In this document: positions 26,552-34,701 of the stretch, piece by piece
Layout: each line of letters starts with the position of its first letter
Position numbering within the stretch: position 1 is the stretch's first letter
Assembly: GCF_022698165.1 (NCBI RefSeq)
Contig: NZ_JALDAY010000006.1
Location: 372,001 to 436,000, forward strand
Direction: 5' to 3'
DNA: 64,000 nt
From: Streptomyces cylindrosporus
GTDB lineage: Bacteria; Actinomycetota; Actinomycetes; Streptomycetales; Streptomycetaceae
Translations under genes and position numbers: made by a program
Notes under the pieces: generated by a model
What the model was told of the DNA's origin: nothing
What the model saw: the letters and a program-made list of their open reading frames with translations, nothing else
The model's database searches: none

Positions 26552-27022
26552 TCAGTACCGCAGGGCCGTGCCCACCTCGGCCTTCACGTCGCCGGACAGC
26601 TTGTGGGTGCTGCGTGCCGTCGCCTCACCGGACTTGCCGGCCGCGACATCGGAGAGCGTCACGACCACCGTGTCCAGCAGACTGCCGCCGGGATCCTCGA
26701 AGTTGACCTGTACGGCGAAGGACTTGGCGGAGGACGTCTTGTTGTCGGCGGTCACGGACACGGTGGTGCGCCCGTCGCCGCCGGTCTTCGGTGCACCCAG
26801 CCGCACCGCGTCCCTGGCGTCGATCCCGCCCTTGACCTCGTCCAGCTTCCGCCCCGCCTCCGCGGTCGCCGAAGCGAGTACTTCCGGGGCGCGTGAGGCG
26901 AGGGAGGCCGCGGCCGATGCCGCCTTGCTGACCGAGGAGGACGCGCTGCCGTCGTCCGAGCATCCGGCCAGCCCCGCGACGAGGACCGTCACCAGTACCG
27001 CACCTGCCGTCCAGCGGGCCAT
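26552..27022 (-). CDS. Small secreted lipoprotein
   Basis: A 156-residue exported lipoprotein. The N-terminus MARWTAGAVLVTVLVAGLAGC has a charged start, a hydrophobic core and a lipobox (LAGC) with Cys21 as the lipidation site. A Ser/Ala-rich linker follows. The C-terminal half (about residues 85-156) is a beta-rich domain ending VTLSDVAAGKSGEATARS, similar in feel to FxLYD-type extracellular domains, a weak assignment. ATG 27022 is preceded by GGAGAGGTC. The next gene, 5 bp downstream, codes for a membrane protein. The role is unknown. Confidence 0.85.
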   Translation of the reverse strand: MARWTAGAVLVTVLVAGLAGCSDDGSASSSVSKAASAAASLASRAPEVLASATAEAGRKLDEVKGGIDARDAVRLGAPKTGGDGRTTVSVTADNKTSSAKSFAVQVNFEDPGGSLLDTVVVTLSDVAAGKSGEATARSTHKLSGDVKAEVGTALRY

Positions 27023-27354
27023 GACCTCTCCTTCGTTCGGTCCGCCCCCGTCCCAGTGAAGTGCCTGCGGTCGGCGATCGCACGTGGGTGTCACCCGAAC
27101 AGCACGGTACTGCTCGCGCTCGTGGTGCGGGGGCGGCCGGCCGGCGACTGGTCGGCGCAGCCGGTCTCCGCTGCCTCCCGTCGGCCGTCGGCCGTCGGCC
27201 GTCACCAGGGTGGCCGGATCGCGCCGGAGGCCGGGGCGAGCGAAATGGGGAGAGGTGATGGTCAAGACTTCACCACGAACGCTTGTGCGCTTGTTCCGGG
27301 GCACCGATCATTGGCCGAATCACACACCCCTCCCGCGCCCCCGAGGAGTTCCCG
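27023..27354. other. 332-bp non-coding region between lipoprotein and permease genes
   Basis: This stretch separates the divergent lipoprotein and permease genes and should contain both promoters. It includes a short tandem repeat, three units of TCGGCCG at 27181-27201. Open frames reading through it continue into the permease in other frames and lack family similarity. No operator was recognised. Confidence 0.5.
27181..27201. repeat. Short tandem repeat, 3 x TCGGCCG
   Basis: Three consecutive exact 7-bp units occupy this site, with a further partial unit after it. The unit contains the palindrome CGGCCG. It lies in the non-coding region upstream of the permease. Such a tract could vary in copy number between strains; no function is visible. 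Confidence 0.7.
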
Positions 27355-28884
27355 GTGACCGCTGGCCCCATCGCACCCGAGCCGGTCGCCGAACCGGCGG
27401 CAGCCCAGGAGGAGCGGCAGAAGCTGCGCAAGCACTTCGGCCGCTTCGACATCCTCTTCTTCCTGCTGTGCACCATCGTCGGCGTGGACACGATCGGCAC
27501 CGTGGCCGCCAACGGCGCCGAGGCTTTCACCTGGCTCATCGTGCTCGCCGCGGTCTTCTTCATCCCCTCCGCGCTGCTGACCGCCGAGCTCGGCGCCGCG
27601 TTCCCGGACGAGGGCGGGCCGTACATCTGGACCAGCCGGGCCTTCGGCCGCCTCGCCGGTGCCGTCAACAACTTCCTGTACTGGATCACCAACCCGGTCT
27701 GGCTCGGCGGCACCCTCTCCGTCTCCGCCGTCGCCGCGTACACCACGTTCTTCAACGACGGAAAGGACTTGAGCACCCCGGCGTTCTACGTCTTCACCCT
27801 CGCCTTCGTCTGGATCGGCGTGCTCGCCGCGATCCTCTCCTTCGACATCGGCAAGTGGATCCCGACCATCGGCGCGTGGAGCCGTTTGCTCCTGCTCGGC
27901 CTGTTCACCCTCACCGTGGTCGTGTACGGCATCAAGCACGGACTGCACGGATTCGGCTTCGGCGACTTCTCACCGACGTACGCGGGATTCGTCGCCCTGG
28001 TGCCGGTGCTGATGTTCAACTACGTCGGCTTCGAGCTGCCCAGCACCGCCGGCGACGAGATGACCGACGCCCGGAAGGACGTGCCGTTCGCGATCTTCCG
28101 CAGCGCCTTTCTCTCCGTCCTGCTGTACGGGCTCCCGATCCTCGGCATCCTCCTCGTCCTGCCGGTCAAGGCCGTCACGGGCCTCGGCGGCTTCATCGAC
28201 GCCATCCGCCAGGTCTTCACGGTGTACGGCGGTCACGTCGGCGCCGACGGCAGCGTCTCGCTCAGCGGTGCGGGGAGCGTGCTGGGCGACCTCGCCGCGA
28301 TCATGTTCATCCTCACGGTGCTGTCCTCCGGCGTCACCTGGGTCATGGGCTCCGACCGGGCGCTGGCGGTCTCCGGCTACGACGGCGCGGCTCCGCGCTT
28401 CCTGGGCGTGATCTCCAGCCGGTTCGGCACGCCGGTGCGGGTCAACATCCTCAGCGGGCTGGTCTCGACCCTCGTCCTGGTCCTGGCGCACGAACTGACC
28501 GACGGCAGCGCCGCGAAGCTCTTCGGGGCCGTCCTCGGCCTCGCCATCTCCACCACGCTCATCAGCTACCTGGGCATCTTCCCGGCGCTGCCGGTGCTGC
28601 GCCGCAAGGCCCCGTACGTCCCCCGCCCCTACAAGGCGCCGATCCCCCGCACCATCGCCACGGTACTGACCCTGCTCATCCTGTTCGCGAGCGTGCAGCT
28701 GGTCGCTCCGGGACTCGGCGACCACTGGTTCGGCTCCGACTTCCGGCCGGACGGCTGGAGCTACGGCGAGCGCTGGAAGTACCTCCTGACGGAGGCCGTC
28801 CCGCTCGCCGCCTTCATCCTCCTCGGCGTCCTCTTCTGGGCGCTGGGCAGCCCGACCCGCAAGTCGGCCACCGTCGAGAAGTAG
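27355..28884 (+). CDS. APC-superfamily amino acid/amine permease
   Basis: A 509-residue integral membrane transporter of the amino acid-polyamine-organocation superfamily. About 12 hydrophobic segments are seen. The first helix carries FFLLCTIVGVDTIGTVAANGAEAFTW in pieces (ILFFLLCTIVGVDTIG), and helix 3 follows PDEGGPYIWTSRAFG, a conserved APC loop. GTG 27355 follows GAGGAGTT with suitable spacing; the frame upstream lacks family similarity. It stands alone and is convergent with the MarR gene, with only 11 bp between their stops. The substrate is probably an amino acid or amine. Confidence 0.9.
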   Translation: MTAGPIAPEPVAEPAAAQEERQKLRKHFGRFDILFFLLCTIVGVDTIGTVAANGAEAFTWLIVLAAVFFIPSALLTAELGAAFPDEGGPYIWTSRAFGRLAGAVNNFLYWITNPVWLGGTLSVSAVAAYTTFFNDGKDLSTPAFYVFTLAFVWIGVLAAILSFDIGKWIPTIGAWSRLLLLGLFTLTVVVYGIKHGLHGFGFGDFSPTYAGFVALVPVLMFNYVGFELPSTAGDEMTDARKDVPFAIFRSAFLSVLLYGLPILGILLVLPVKAVTGLGGFIDAIRQVFTVYGGHVGADGSVSLSGAGSVLGDLAAIMFILTVLSSGVTWVMGSDRALAVSGYDGAAPRFLGVISSRFGTPVRVNILSGLVSTLVLVLAHELTDGSAAKLFGAVLGLAISTTLISYLGIFPALPVLRRKAPYVPRPYKAPIPRTIATVLTLLILFASVQLVAPGLGDHWFGSDFRPDGWSYGERWKYLLTEAVPLAAFILLGVLFWALGSPTRKSATVEK

Positions 28885-28895
28885 CGCGCCACTGA

Positions 28896-29387
28896 TCACT
28901 CGGGGGCGGCACCCTCTGTGGTCCCGGTGCCGCCCTGCCCGAGGCGGTTGATCGTCTGCTCGCTCCACGCCCTGATGGCCGCGGCCTGCTCGGGCGCGAG
29001 CGGGTCGAGGAAGTGGCGGCGGACGTTGCCGCCGTGCGCGACGACGGCCCGCTCCACGAGGCGGCGCCCCTCCGGCGTCAGTCCGATCCCGGTGCGTCGC
29101 CCGCTGGCCCCGCTCTCCGCGCGGACCACGAGGCCACGGCCCTCCATCCGCGTGAGCTGGTGTGAGACCCGGCTCTTCTCCCAGCCGAGTGACGCCGCCA
29201 GGTCCACGACGCGCATCTCGCTGCCGGGCGCCCGCAGCAGGGTCACCAGCACGCTGAACTCGGCTTTGGAGATGCCGATTTCACTCTGCAGCCGCCGGTC
29301 GATCTCCTGGAGGAGCAGCCGCTGGGCCTGCATCCAGGTGTCCCAGAGGTCCCACTCCTCCGGCTTCAGGGCATCGGGATTCCGCAT
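28896..29387 (-). CDS. MarR-family transcriptional regulator
   Basis: A 163-residue winged-helix regulator. Recognition helix and wing are visible in MRVVDLAASLGWEKSRVSHQLTRMEGRGLV (read as two overlapping segments, residues 58-88), followed by RRTGIGLTPEGRRLVERA. It probably dimerises and represses. ATG 29387 faces the FMN reductase gene at 29473, and the 85 bp between them hold two dyads with core GAGTTGAC, which are the likely operators. The ligand is unknown but may be a quinone, an electrophile or a phenolic compound, given the redox enzymes opposite. Confidence 0.92.
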   Translation of the reverse strand: MRNPDALKPEEWDLWDTWMQAQRLLLQEIDRRLQSEIGISKAEFSVLVTLLRAPGSEMRVVDLAASLGWEKSRVSHQLTRMEGRGLVVRAESGASGRRTGIGLTPEGRRLVERAVVAHGGNVRRHFLDPLAPEQAAAIRAWSEQTINRLGQGGTGTTEGAAPE

Positions 29388-29407
29388 GCGGCAAGGCTAC
29401 CGGGCAA

Positions 29408-29425
29408 GAGTTGACGCAACAACTC
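29408..29425. promoter_or_regulatory. MarR operator copy 1 (imperfect)
   Basis: GAGTTGAC at 29408-29415 is followed after two bases by AACAACTC at 29418-29425. Six of eight positions are symmetric. Its centre lies 28 bp from that of the perfect copy at 29436-29453, and it covers the predicted minus-35 hexamer of the FMN reductase promoter. Confidence 0.65.
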
Positions 29426-29439
29426 CTCCTCCCTAGAGT
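29411..29439 (+). promoter_or_regulatory. Putative sigma-70-like promoter for FMN reductase
   Basis: TTGACG at 29411-29416 and TAGAGT at 29434-29439 are separated by 17 bp, close to the housekeeping consensus. The minus-10 lies 34 bp before ATG 29473. Both hexamers fall inside or next to the two MarR dyads, so a bound repressor would block polymerase. Confidence 0.55.
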
Positions 29440-29453
29440 TGACACGTCAACTC
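29436..29453. promoter_or_regulatory. MarR operator copy 2 (perfect 8-2-8 palindrome)
   Basis: GAGTTGAC (29436-29443) and GTCAACTC (29446-29453) are perfect reverse complements separated by two bases. The site lies in the 85-bp gap between the divergent MarR and FMN reductase genes, overlapping the predicted minus-10 and transcription start. Size and symmetry fit a MarR dimer. Confidence 0.72.
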
Positions 29454-29472
29454 CTACTTCCAGAAGGACGCC

Positions 29473-30054
29473 ATGAACCTGCGCATCGGGATCATCCTCG
29501 GCAGCACCCGGCCCGGACGCCGCGGCGACCAGATCGCCTCCTGGCTGCTCGACACCGCACGCGCCCACGGCGGCGCCGACTACGCACTCGTCGATCTCGC
29601 CCACCACGACCTCGGCAACCTGGACGAGCCCGGCAACCCCAACCACCAGCGGTACCAGCACGACCACACCCGCGCCTGGGGTGAACTGATCGACGGCTTC
29701 GACGGCTATGTGTTCCTCGTGCCCGAGTACAACCACTCGTTCCCCGGGGCGCTCAAGAACGCCCTGGACTACGTCTACCGGGAGTGGAACGACAAGGCCG
29801 CCGGCATCGTCAGTTACGGCGGATGGGCGGCCGGGGTCCGGGCCGCCGAGGCGCTGCGCCTCGTGCTCGCCGAACTCCAGGTCGCAACGGTCCGCGCACA
29901 GCCCGCCGTTCCGCTGATCCCCAGCTTCGCCTCCGGCACCTTCGCACCCGGCGACGGTCTCGCGGCCTCGGTCGGCGACATGCTCGACCAGGTGACGAGC
30001 TGGTCGACCGCGCTGCGCGGCGTGCGAGAAGGGAAGATGAGCCCGGCCGCCTAG
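29473..30054 (+). CDS. NADPH-dependent FMN reductase
   Basis: A 193-residue flavodoxin-fold reductase. The FMN phosphate-binding loop LGSTRPGRRG is at residues 9-18 and the isoalloxazine-binding motif PEYNHSFPGALKNALDY at about 83-99. Such enzymes reduce FMN, quinones, azo compounds or chromate with NADPH. ATG 29473 is preceded by AGAAGGA. Expression is probably controlled by the divergent MarR gene through two operators just upstream. An FAD monooxygenase follows 62 bp later and may belong to the same regulon. It could also provide reduced flavin in trans, but it is 12 kb from the halogenase and not linked to it. Confidence 0.93.
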   Translation: MNLRIGIILGSTRPGRRGDQIASWLLDTARAHGGADYALVDLAHHDLGNLDEPGNPNHQRYQHDHTRAWGELIDGFDGYVFLVPEYNHSFPGALKNALDYVYREWNDKAAGIVSYGGWAAGVRAAEALRLVLAELQVATVRAQPAVPLIPSFASGTFAPGDGLAASVGDMLDQVTSWSTALRGVREGKMSPAA

Positions 30055-30116
30055 CCGGGCACTGCCCCCGGAGGCGGTCGCCACCGGCGTGCGGGGACAA
30101 CCGGAACGGGGCTTTC

Positions 30117-31511
30117 ATGGCGAGGATCGTCGTACTCGGAGCCGCTCTCGGCGGTCTCCAGACCGCACTGCTGCTCGCCGCCGACGGCCACGACGTGATC
30201 GTGCTGGAACGCGATCCGCACCCCGCACCGCACGACCCGGACTCGGCGTGGTCGCGCTGGACCCGCCCCGGCATCCCCCACCTCCCCCTCGCCCGCTGGA
30301 TGCAACTCGCCGAGGATCAACTGCCGGAACTCGTACGGGAGATGACGGCCGCCGGAGCGGAGCGCACGAACGTGGTCGCGCCGGAGCCGGGGCTGCGCGG
30401 TCGACTGCGCGCGGACGACGCACGGTTCGACACCCTGGCCGCCCGGCGCCCACTGCTGGAGTCCGCCGCAACCCGGCTCGCCGAGGCGACCGGTGTCCGC
30501 ATCCGGCGGGGTGTCGTGTGCCGCGGGTTCAGCGACCCGCGCGACGGACGGCCGCCCCGCCCTCCGCACGTCACCGGTGTGGAGACGAGCGAGGGCACGG
30601 TCACGGCCGACCTCGTCGTCGACTGCACCGGCCGACGCTCCCGACTCCCTTCCTGGCTGCGGGACTTCGGCGTGAGGGAGGTGAGCGAGGAGTCCGGGCG
30701 GCGCGGCTTCGCCTACTACGGCCGCTACTTCCGCTCCCCCGACGGCGCCCTCCCCGCCACCACCTTCCCCCTCGTCGTCGAGCACGGCTCGCTCGGGCTC
30801 CTGCGCATCCCGGCCGATCACGGCACGTACTCGCTCTGCCTCATCATCCGCAGCGACGACCGGGAACTACGCACCTTGCTCCGCGACGAACGCGCCTGGT
30901 CCGCCGCCGTGCGGCTGTTCCCCGGCGCGGACGCCTGGCTCGCCGGGCGGCCCATCACCGACGGTGTCCAGATCATGGGCGGGCTCACGGACCGCAAGCG
31001 GAATCTGTACGACGCCGAACAGCCCCTGGTCACCGGGGTGGTCGCGGTCGGCGACGCCTGGGCCTACACCGTCCCAACCGTCGGCCGCGGCCTGGCGATG
31101 AGCCTGGAGCACAGCCTCGCCCTGCGCAACGCCCTGCGGGAAACGTGCCTGACCGACCCGGTCGACCTGGTCACGCGGTTCGCCGCCGCGACCAACGCCG
31201 ACCTCGCCCGGATCTACCGGCAGACCACCTCGTACACCCGCCACCGCCTGGCCGAGATGGACGCGCACGCGGCCGGCCGCCCCTACGACCACCCCGGCTG
31301 GCGCCGCGCCAGGGCGCTGGCCCACCTCGCCCGGCAAGACCCGGACGCGCTGCGCGTGGAACGGGCCGCGGCCCACCTTCTGCCCGGCGCCGCGGAGGCC
31401 CTACGCGCGCCGGTCGTCGCCGCTGCCGTGGACCGGCTCCTCCACGAGTTCGAGGGTCGGATGCCGCCCGGCCCTGCCCGGCCGGATGCCCTCAAGGCCG
31501 TCGCCGAGTGA
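30117..31511 (+). CDS. FAD-dependent monooxygenase-like flavoprotein
   Basis: A 464-residue protein of the aromatic hydroxylase/squalene epoxidase-like FAD superfamily. The N-terminal dinucleotide-binding stretch VVLGAALGGLQTALLLAADGHDVIVLERD is read as two pieces; its loop is GAALGG, with Ala replacing the second conserved Gly. The middle motif VDCTGRRSRLPSWL resembles the DG-type motif, and the second FAD motif is VAVGDAWAYTVPTVGRGLAMS. The C-terminal 100 residues are helical. ATG 30117 has only a weak purine-rich leader. It follows the FMN reductase by 62 bp on the same strand. The substrate is unknown. Confidence 0.86.
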   Translation: MARIVVLGAALGGLQTALLLAADGHDVIVLERDPHPAPHDPDSAWSRWTRPGIPHLPLARWMQLAEDQLPELVREMTAAGAERTNVVAPEPGLRGRLRADDARFDTLAARRPLLESAATRLAEATGVRIRRGVVCRGFSDPRDGRPPRPPHVTGVETSEGTVTADLVVDCTGRRSRLPSWLRDFGVREVSEESGRRGFAYYGRYFRSPDGALPATTFPLVVEHGSLGLLRIPADHGTYSLCLIIRSDDRELRTLLRDERAWSAAVRLFPGADAWLAGRPITDGVQIMGGLTDRKRNLYDAEQPLVTGVVAVGDAWAYTVPTVGRGLAMSLEHSLALRNALRETCLTDPVDLVTRFAAATNADLARIYRQTTSYTRHRLAEMDAHAAGRPYDHPGWRRARALAHLARQDPDALRVERAAAHLLPGAAEALRAPVVAAAVDRLLHEFEGRMPPGPARPDALKAVAE

Positions 31512-31564
31512 GCGGGGAGGACAGGCAACTACCCTGCGGTTGAGCGCAGTTGCGCCGAGCGTCG

Positions 31565-32482
31565 TTACGGCTCCTTGGTCTCCGCCTCGAGGGCGGCGCG
31601 GGTCGCGTGGCCGTACACGCCCGACTCGTCCGTCAGGATGAGGCGGGTGAACTGATAGCTGCGGACCGCGCTCTGGACGTCGCTGTCGAAGTCGCCGTCC
31701 GCCTTGCCGTCGTAGTAGCCGATCTGCTTGAGGCGGAGCTGGAGTTCGACGACTTCGGCTCCCTTGTCGCCGAGGCGCAGGACGGGGGCCTGTCCCCCGG
31801 ACTCGGTCGGTGCGGGGGCGCCCGTGGTCGTGGCGGTGGCGGTGGCCGACGGGCCTGTGGGGGCGGTGGAGCCGGTCGGGGTGGGCGAGCCTTCGGTGGA
31901 GGTTGCTCCGGGTGAGGAGGACTCGGTCGGGGACGAGTCCGCGGAGGTCGTCGCCTGTGACGGGTCCGGGGAGGGCGTGGAGCTCGCCGAGAGCGATCCC
32001 GCCGGGAGGCCGGCGCGCACGCCGCCGGACAGGGAGTCGTCCCGGGCGGGGCCGTCGTACCAGAAGATGCCCCCGACGAAACCGGCGGTCACGACGACGG
32101 CCACGGCGGCTCCGACCCCGGCGATCAGTACGGCGCGGGGGCGTCGCTTGCGGGGCGGGGCGTTCTCGGCTGGGGGCGGGGGCGTGTCGTGATCGAGTCT
32201 GGCCTGGGTCACGTCGTCCAGTTCGGCCGGGAGTTGTTGCTTCCCGACGTCGTTCGAGCTGTCAGCCTGGTCCTCGGGCGTCTCCAACTGCCCGGGCTCG
32301 TCGCCGACTTCGACGAACGGCCGGATGCGTACCGGGTCGAAGTCCTCCGCGGCCGCGGCCTCCGCCGTGCGCGCCGCGCGGTGGGCGTCGGAGGCGCGGC
32401 GACCGCAGGAGCAGGACGGAGTGCCGTCCGCTGCCCGGGACTTGCCGCATTCAGGGCAGACGGGGCCCATCGGTTCGCTCAC
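31565..32482 (-). CDS. Membrane protein with zinc ribbon and peptidoglycan-binding-like domain
   Basis: A 305-residue protein. The N-terminal cytoplasmic part has a zinc-ribbon-like CPECGK...CSCG (about residues 9-30). A single membrane helix lies near residues 112-133 after a basic PPRKRRPR stop signal. An extracellular Ser/Thr/Pro-rich stretch spans about 140-235. The C-terminus (about 240-300) resembles a PG_binding_1 repeat: LRLGDKGAEVVELQLRLKQIG, then YDGKADGDFDSDVQSAVRSYQ. It probably links the cell wall and the cytoplasmic side of the membrane. GTG 32482 follows GAGGGAACAA; an in-frame ATG is at 32470. It is divergent from a VOC gene. Confidence 0.85.
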   Translation of the reverse strand: MSEPMGPVCPECGKSRAADGTPSCSCGRRASDAHRAARTAEAAAAEDFDPVRIRPFVEVGDEPGQLETPEDQADSSNDVGKQQLPAELDDVTQARLDHDTPPPPAENAPPRKRRPRAVLIAGVGAAVAVVVTAGFVGGIFWYDGPARDDSLSGGVRAGLPAGSLSASSTPSPDPSQATTSADSSPTESSSPGATSTEGSPTPTGSTAPTGPSATATATTTGAPAPTESGGQAPVLRLGDKGAEVVELQLRLKQIGYYDGKADGDFDSDVQSAVRSYQFTRLILTDESGVYGHATRAALEAETKEP

Positions 32483-32651
32483 TTGTTCCCTCTCCGTGCG
32501 AAGTCCAAAGTTTAAACAGTTGGGCTCCACGCGATGTCCACAACTCCTGGGAATCCGGACTCGGGACGTCCGGAAGAGAAAGGAACCGGCCACCGCGCGG
32601 ACGGCGGTGTGGTGCCGGGCCGCCCGATCGCCGTACTGGCACGATGGCGGC

Positions 32652-33005
32652 ATGGAACGTGTGCTTGGAATCGGTGGTTACTTCATGAAGGCCGCCGACC
32701 CGGTGGCCCTGAGCGCCTGGTACCGCGACTGCCTGGGTCTGGACGCCGACGAGCATGGGCTGTGGCGTCAGGAGGCCGGGGCGACGGTGTTCGCGACGTT
32801 CGAGTCGGGGACCGACTACTTCGGGTCCGCCGACCAGCGGACCATGCTCAACTTCCGGGTCCGCGACCTCGACGCGATGCTCGCGCAACTGCGCGCCAAG
32901 GGTGCCGATGTGGCCGAGGAGACGCAGGACATGGAGGGCGTGGGCCGGTTCGGCTGGGTCACCGATCCCGAGGGGAACCGGATCGAGCTCTGGCAGCCCG
33001 TCTGA
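32652..33005 (+). CDS. VOC-family protein
   Basis: A 117-residue vicinal oxygen chelate protein. It opens with VLGIGGYFMKAADPVALSAWYRDCLGL and ends FGWVTDPEGNRIELWQP, the usual paired beta-alpha-beta units with a terminal glutamate ligand. It may act as a lyase, dioxygenase or binding protein; the reaction is not readable. ATG 32652 was chosen from the family start pattern. Its stop lies 16 bp from that of the convergent exporter gene. Confidence 0.87.
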   Translation: MERVLGIGGYFMKAADPVALSAWYRDCLGLDADEHGLWRQEAGATVFATFESGTDYFGSADQRTMLNFRVRDLDAMLAQLRAKGADVAEETQDMEGVGRFGWVTDPEGNRIELWQPV

Positions 33006-33021
33006 CCGGTTCGCCCGGCCG

Positions 33022-34497
33022 TCAGCCCTGGCCCGCGTGCAGGTGGCTGTGGGAGACCTCGGGCGGACAGGGCTCTTTTCTGGCGCGGTGGTCGCGGTGC
33101 CAGTCGTGGACGGCGAGGGCCAGCGCGCAGGCGACGGGCACGATGCCCAGGCCGACGGCGGTGGCGACGGCCGTGCGGTAGTCGTGGTGGCCGGAGGCGA
33201 GGACGAGGTAGAAGAGACCGGGCAGGGCCGCCGTACCGATGGATCCGCCCAGGCGCTGTCCGGTCTGCAGGGCGCCGCCCGCCGCCCCGGCCATGCGGAC
33301 CGGTACGTCCCGCAGGGTCATGGTGACGTTGGGCGAGATGACGCAGCCGCTGCCCAGGCCGCCCAGGAACAGGGCGGGGACGGTGATCCAGGCGGCGAGG
33401 CCGGTGGGGGCCAGGCGCAGGATCAGGGCGGTACCGCCGAGGCCGAGCGCGACGGCGGCGAGGCCGCAGACGGTGAGCACTCTGCCCAGGCGGTCGACGA
33501 GCCGGCCGGCCAGGGCCGCGGCGAGGGCGGAGCCGAGGGCGAAGGGGGTCACGGCGAGGCCCGAGCGCAGGGGTGAGTAGTCGAGGCCGTTCTGGTAGTA
33601 GAGGGCGAAGACCAGCCAGACGCCGCTGAAGCCGACGAAGTAGAGGGTGGCGATGGCCGCGCCGGCGGCGTAGCCGCGGGTGGTGGTCAGCAGGCGGGGG
33701 TCCAGGAGCGGCCGGCCTTCGCGGGCCGCGACGCGTTGTTCCCAGTGGGCGAACGCCCACAGGAAGGCCGGTCCGACGAGGAAGAGCCACCACAGCCGTC
33801 GTACGCCGCCGGACTCGGCGAGCACCAGCGGCAGCATCAGGGCGAGGACTCCGCAGCCGAGGAGCGCGACGCCGACGACGTCGAGGCGTTCCCGGCGGCC
33901 GGGAGCCGTCCTGGGGAGCAGGCGGATGCCGAGCAGCAGGGCGACCGCGCCGACCGGGACGTTGACGTAGAAGATCCAGCGCCAGCCCTGGGGGCCGTCG
34001 GCGAGGGCGAGGATCAGGCCGCCGACGACGGGGCCGACGGCGCTGGAGATGCCCACGGTCGCGCCGAACAGGCCGAAGGCGCGGCCGCGTTCGGCGCCGC
34101 GGAACATCTGCTGGATGAGGGCGGAGTTCTGCGGGGCGAGGCAGCCGGCGGCCACGCCCTGCGCGAGGCGGGCCGCGACGAGCCAGGTGATGGAGGGGGC
34201 GGCGCCCGCCGCCGCGCTGCACAGCACGAAGGCGGCGAGGGCCACGAGGAAGACACGGCGTCGGCCGACGGCGTCGCCGACGCGGCCGGCGGTCACCAGA
34301 ACCAGGGCGAAGGCGAGCGCGTAGCCGGAGACGACCCACTGGATGGCGGGTGCCGTGGTGTGCAGGTCCCGCTGCATGGACGGCAGCGCGACGGCGACGA
34401 TGGTCACGTCGAGCAGGCTCATGAAGCCCGCCACCAGGGTGACCCACAGGGCCTTCCACCGCCGGGGGTCGGTCCCGTCCTCCGCCTGCGTCGGCAC
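33022..34497 (-). CDS. EmrB/QacA-type (DHA2) MFS exporter
   Basis: A 491-residue 14-helix drug:H+ antiporter. The first helix has the DHA2 motif FMSLLDVTIVAVALPSM, the loop-2 motif is GRVGDAVGRRRVF, and motif C-like GISSAVGPVVGGLI occurs in helix 5. GTG 34497 was chosen because GGAGGAGGAACG lies directly before it; ATG 34542 and GTG 34575 lie upstream in frame but have poorer ribosome sites. The gene diverges from the chitinase, sharing the region that holds the two DasR-type boxes, which are closer to the chitinase. Substrate unknown. Confidence 0.9.
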   Translation of the reverse strand: MPTQAEDGTDPRRWKALWVTLVAGFMSLLDVTIVAVALPSMQRDLHTTAPAIQWVVSGYALAFALVLVTAGRVGDAVGRRRVFLVALAAFVLCSAAAGAAPSITWLVAARLAQGVAAGCLAPQNSALIQQMFRGAERGRAFGLFGATVGISSAVGPVVGGLILALADGPQGWRWIFYVNVPVGAVALLLGIRLLPRTAPGRRERLDVVGVALLGCGVLALMLPLVLAESGGVRRLWWLFLVGPAFLWAFAHWEQRVAAREGRPLLDPRLLTTTRGYAAGAAIATLYFVGFSGVWLVFALYYQNGLDYSPLRSGLAVTPFALGSALAAALAGRLVDRLGRVLTVCGLAAVALGLGGTALILRLAPTGLAAWITVPALFLGGLGSGCVISPNVTMTLRDVPVRMAGAAGGALQTGQRLGGSIGTAALPGLFYLVLASGHHDYRTAVATAVGLGIVPVACALALAVHDWHRDHRARKEPCPPEVSHSHLHAGQG

Positions 34498-34599
34498 CGT
34501 TCCTCCTCCGCGCGCCGGGGTACCGGCTTGTCCGGACAGCATGCCCCGGGTACCGCACCCGTGCGCGTCGACCACACCTCCCAGCGCAAAGGAATCTTA

Positions 34600-34611
34600 T
34601 GGTCTAGGCCA
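34600..34611. promoter_or_regulatory. DasR-type box (dre), distal copy
   Basis: TGGTCTAGGCCA matches the core of the GlcNAc-responsive dre element (TGGTCTAGACCA) with one change and is nearly palindromic. It lies 91 bp upstream of the chitinase start. A second copy follows 22 bp later. In Streptomyces, DasR of the GntR family binds such sites and represses chitin-use genes until amino-sugar phosphates accumulate. Confidence 0.8.
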
Positions 34612-34621
34612 ATAGATGGTT

Positions 34622-34633
34622 TGGTCTAGACCT
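34622..34633. promoter_or_regulatory. DasR-type box (dre), proximal copy
   Basis: TGGTCTAGACCT matches 11 of 12 bases of the dre core. It lies 69 bp before the chitinase GTG. The start-to-start distance to the distal copy is 22 bp, two helical turns, so two dimers could bind on one DNA face. Paired 12-bp repeats of this type are known from Streptomyces chitinase promoters. Confidence 0.82.
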
Positions 34634-34701
34634 AAACGTAGACGTGCCCGCCGCCCAGCCCGAAGCTGGGGGCCACTCCCCCACCTCACCGGAGGCACAC
34701 C

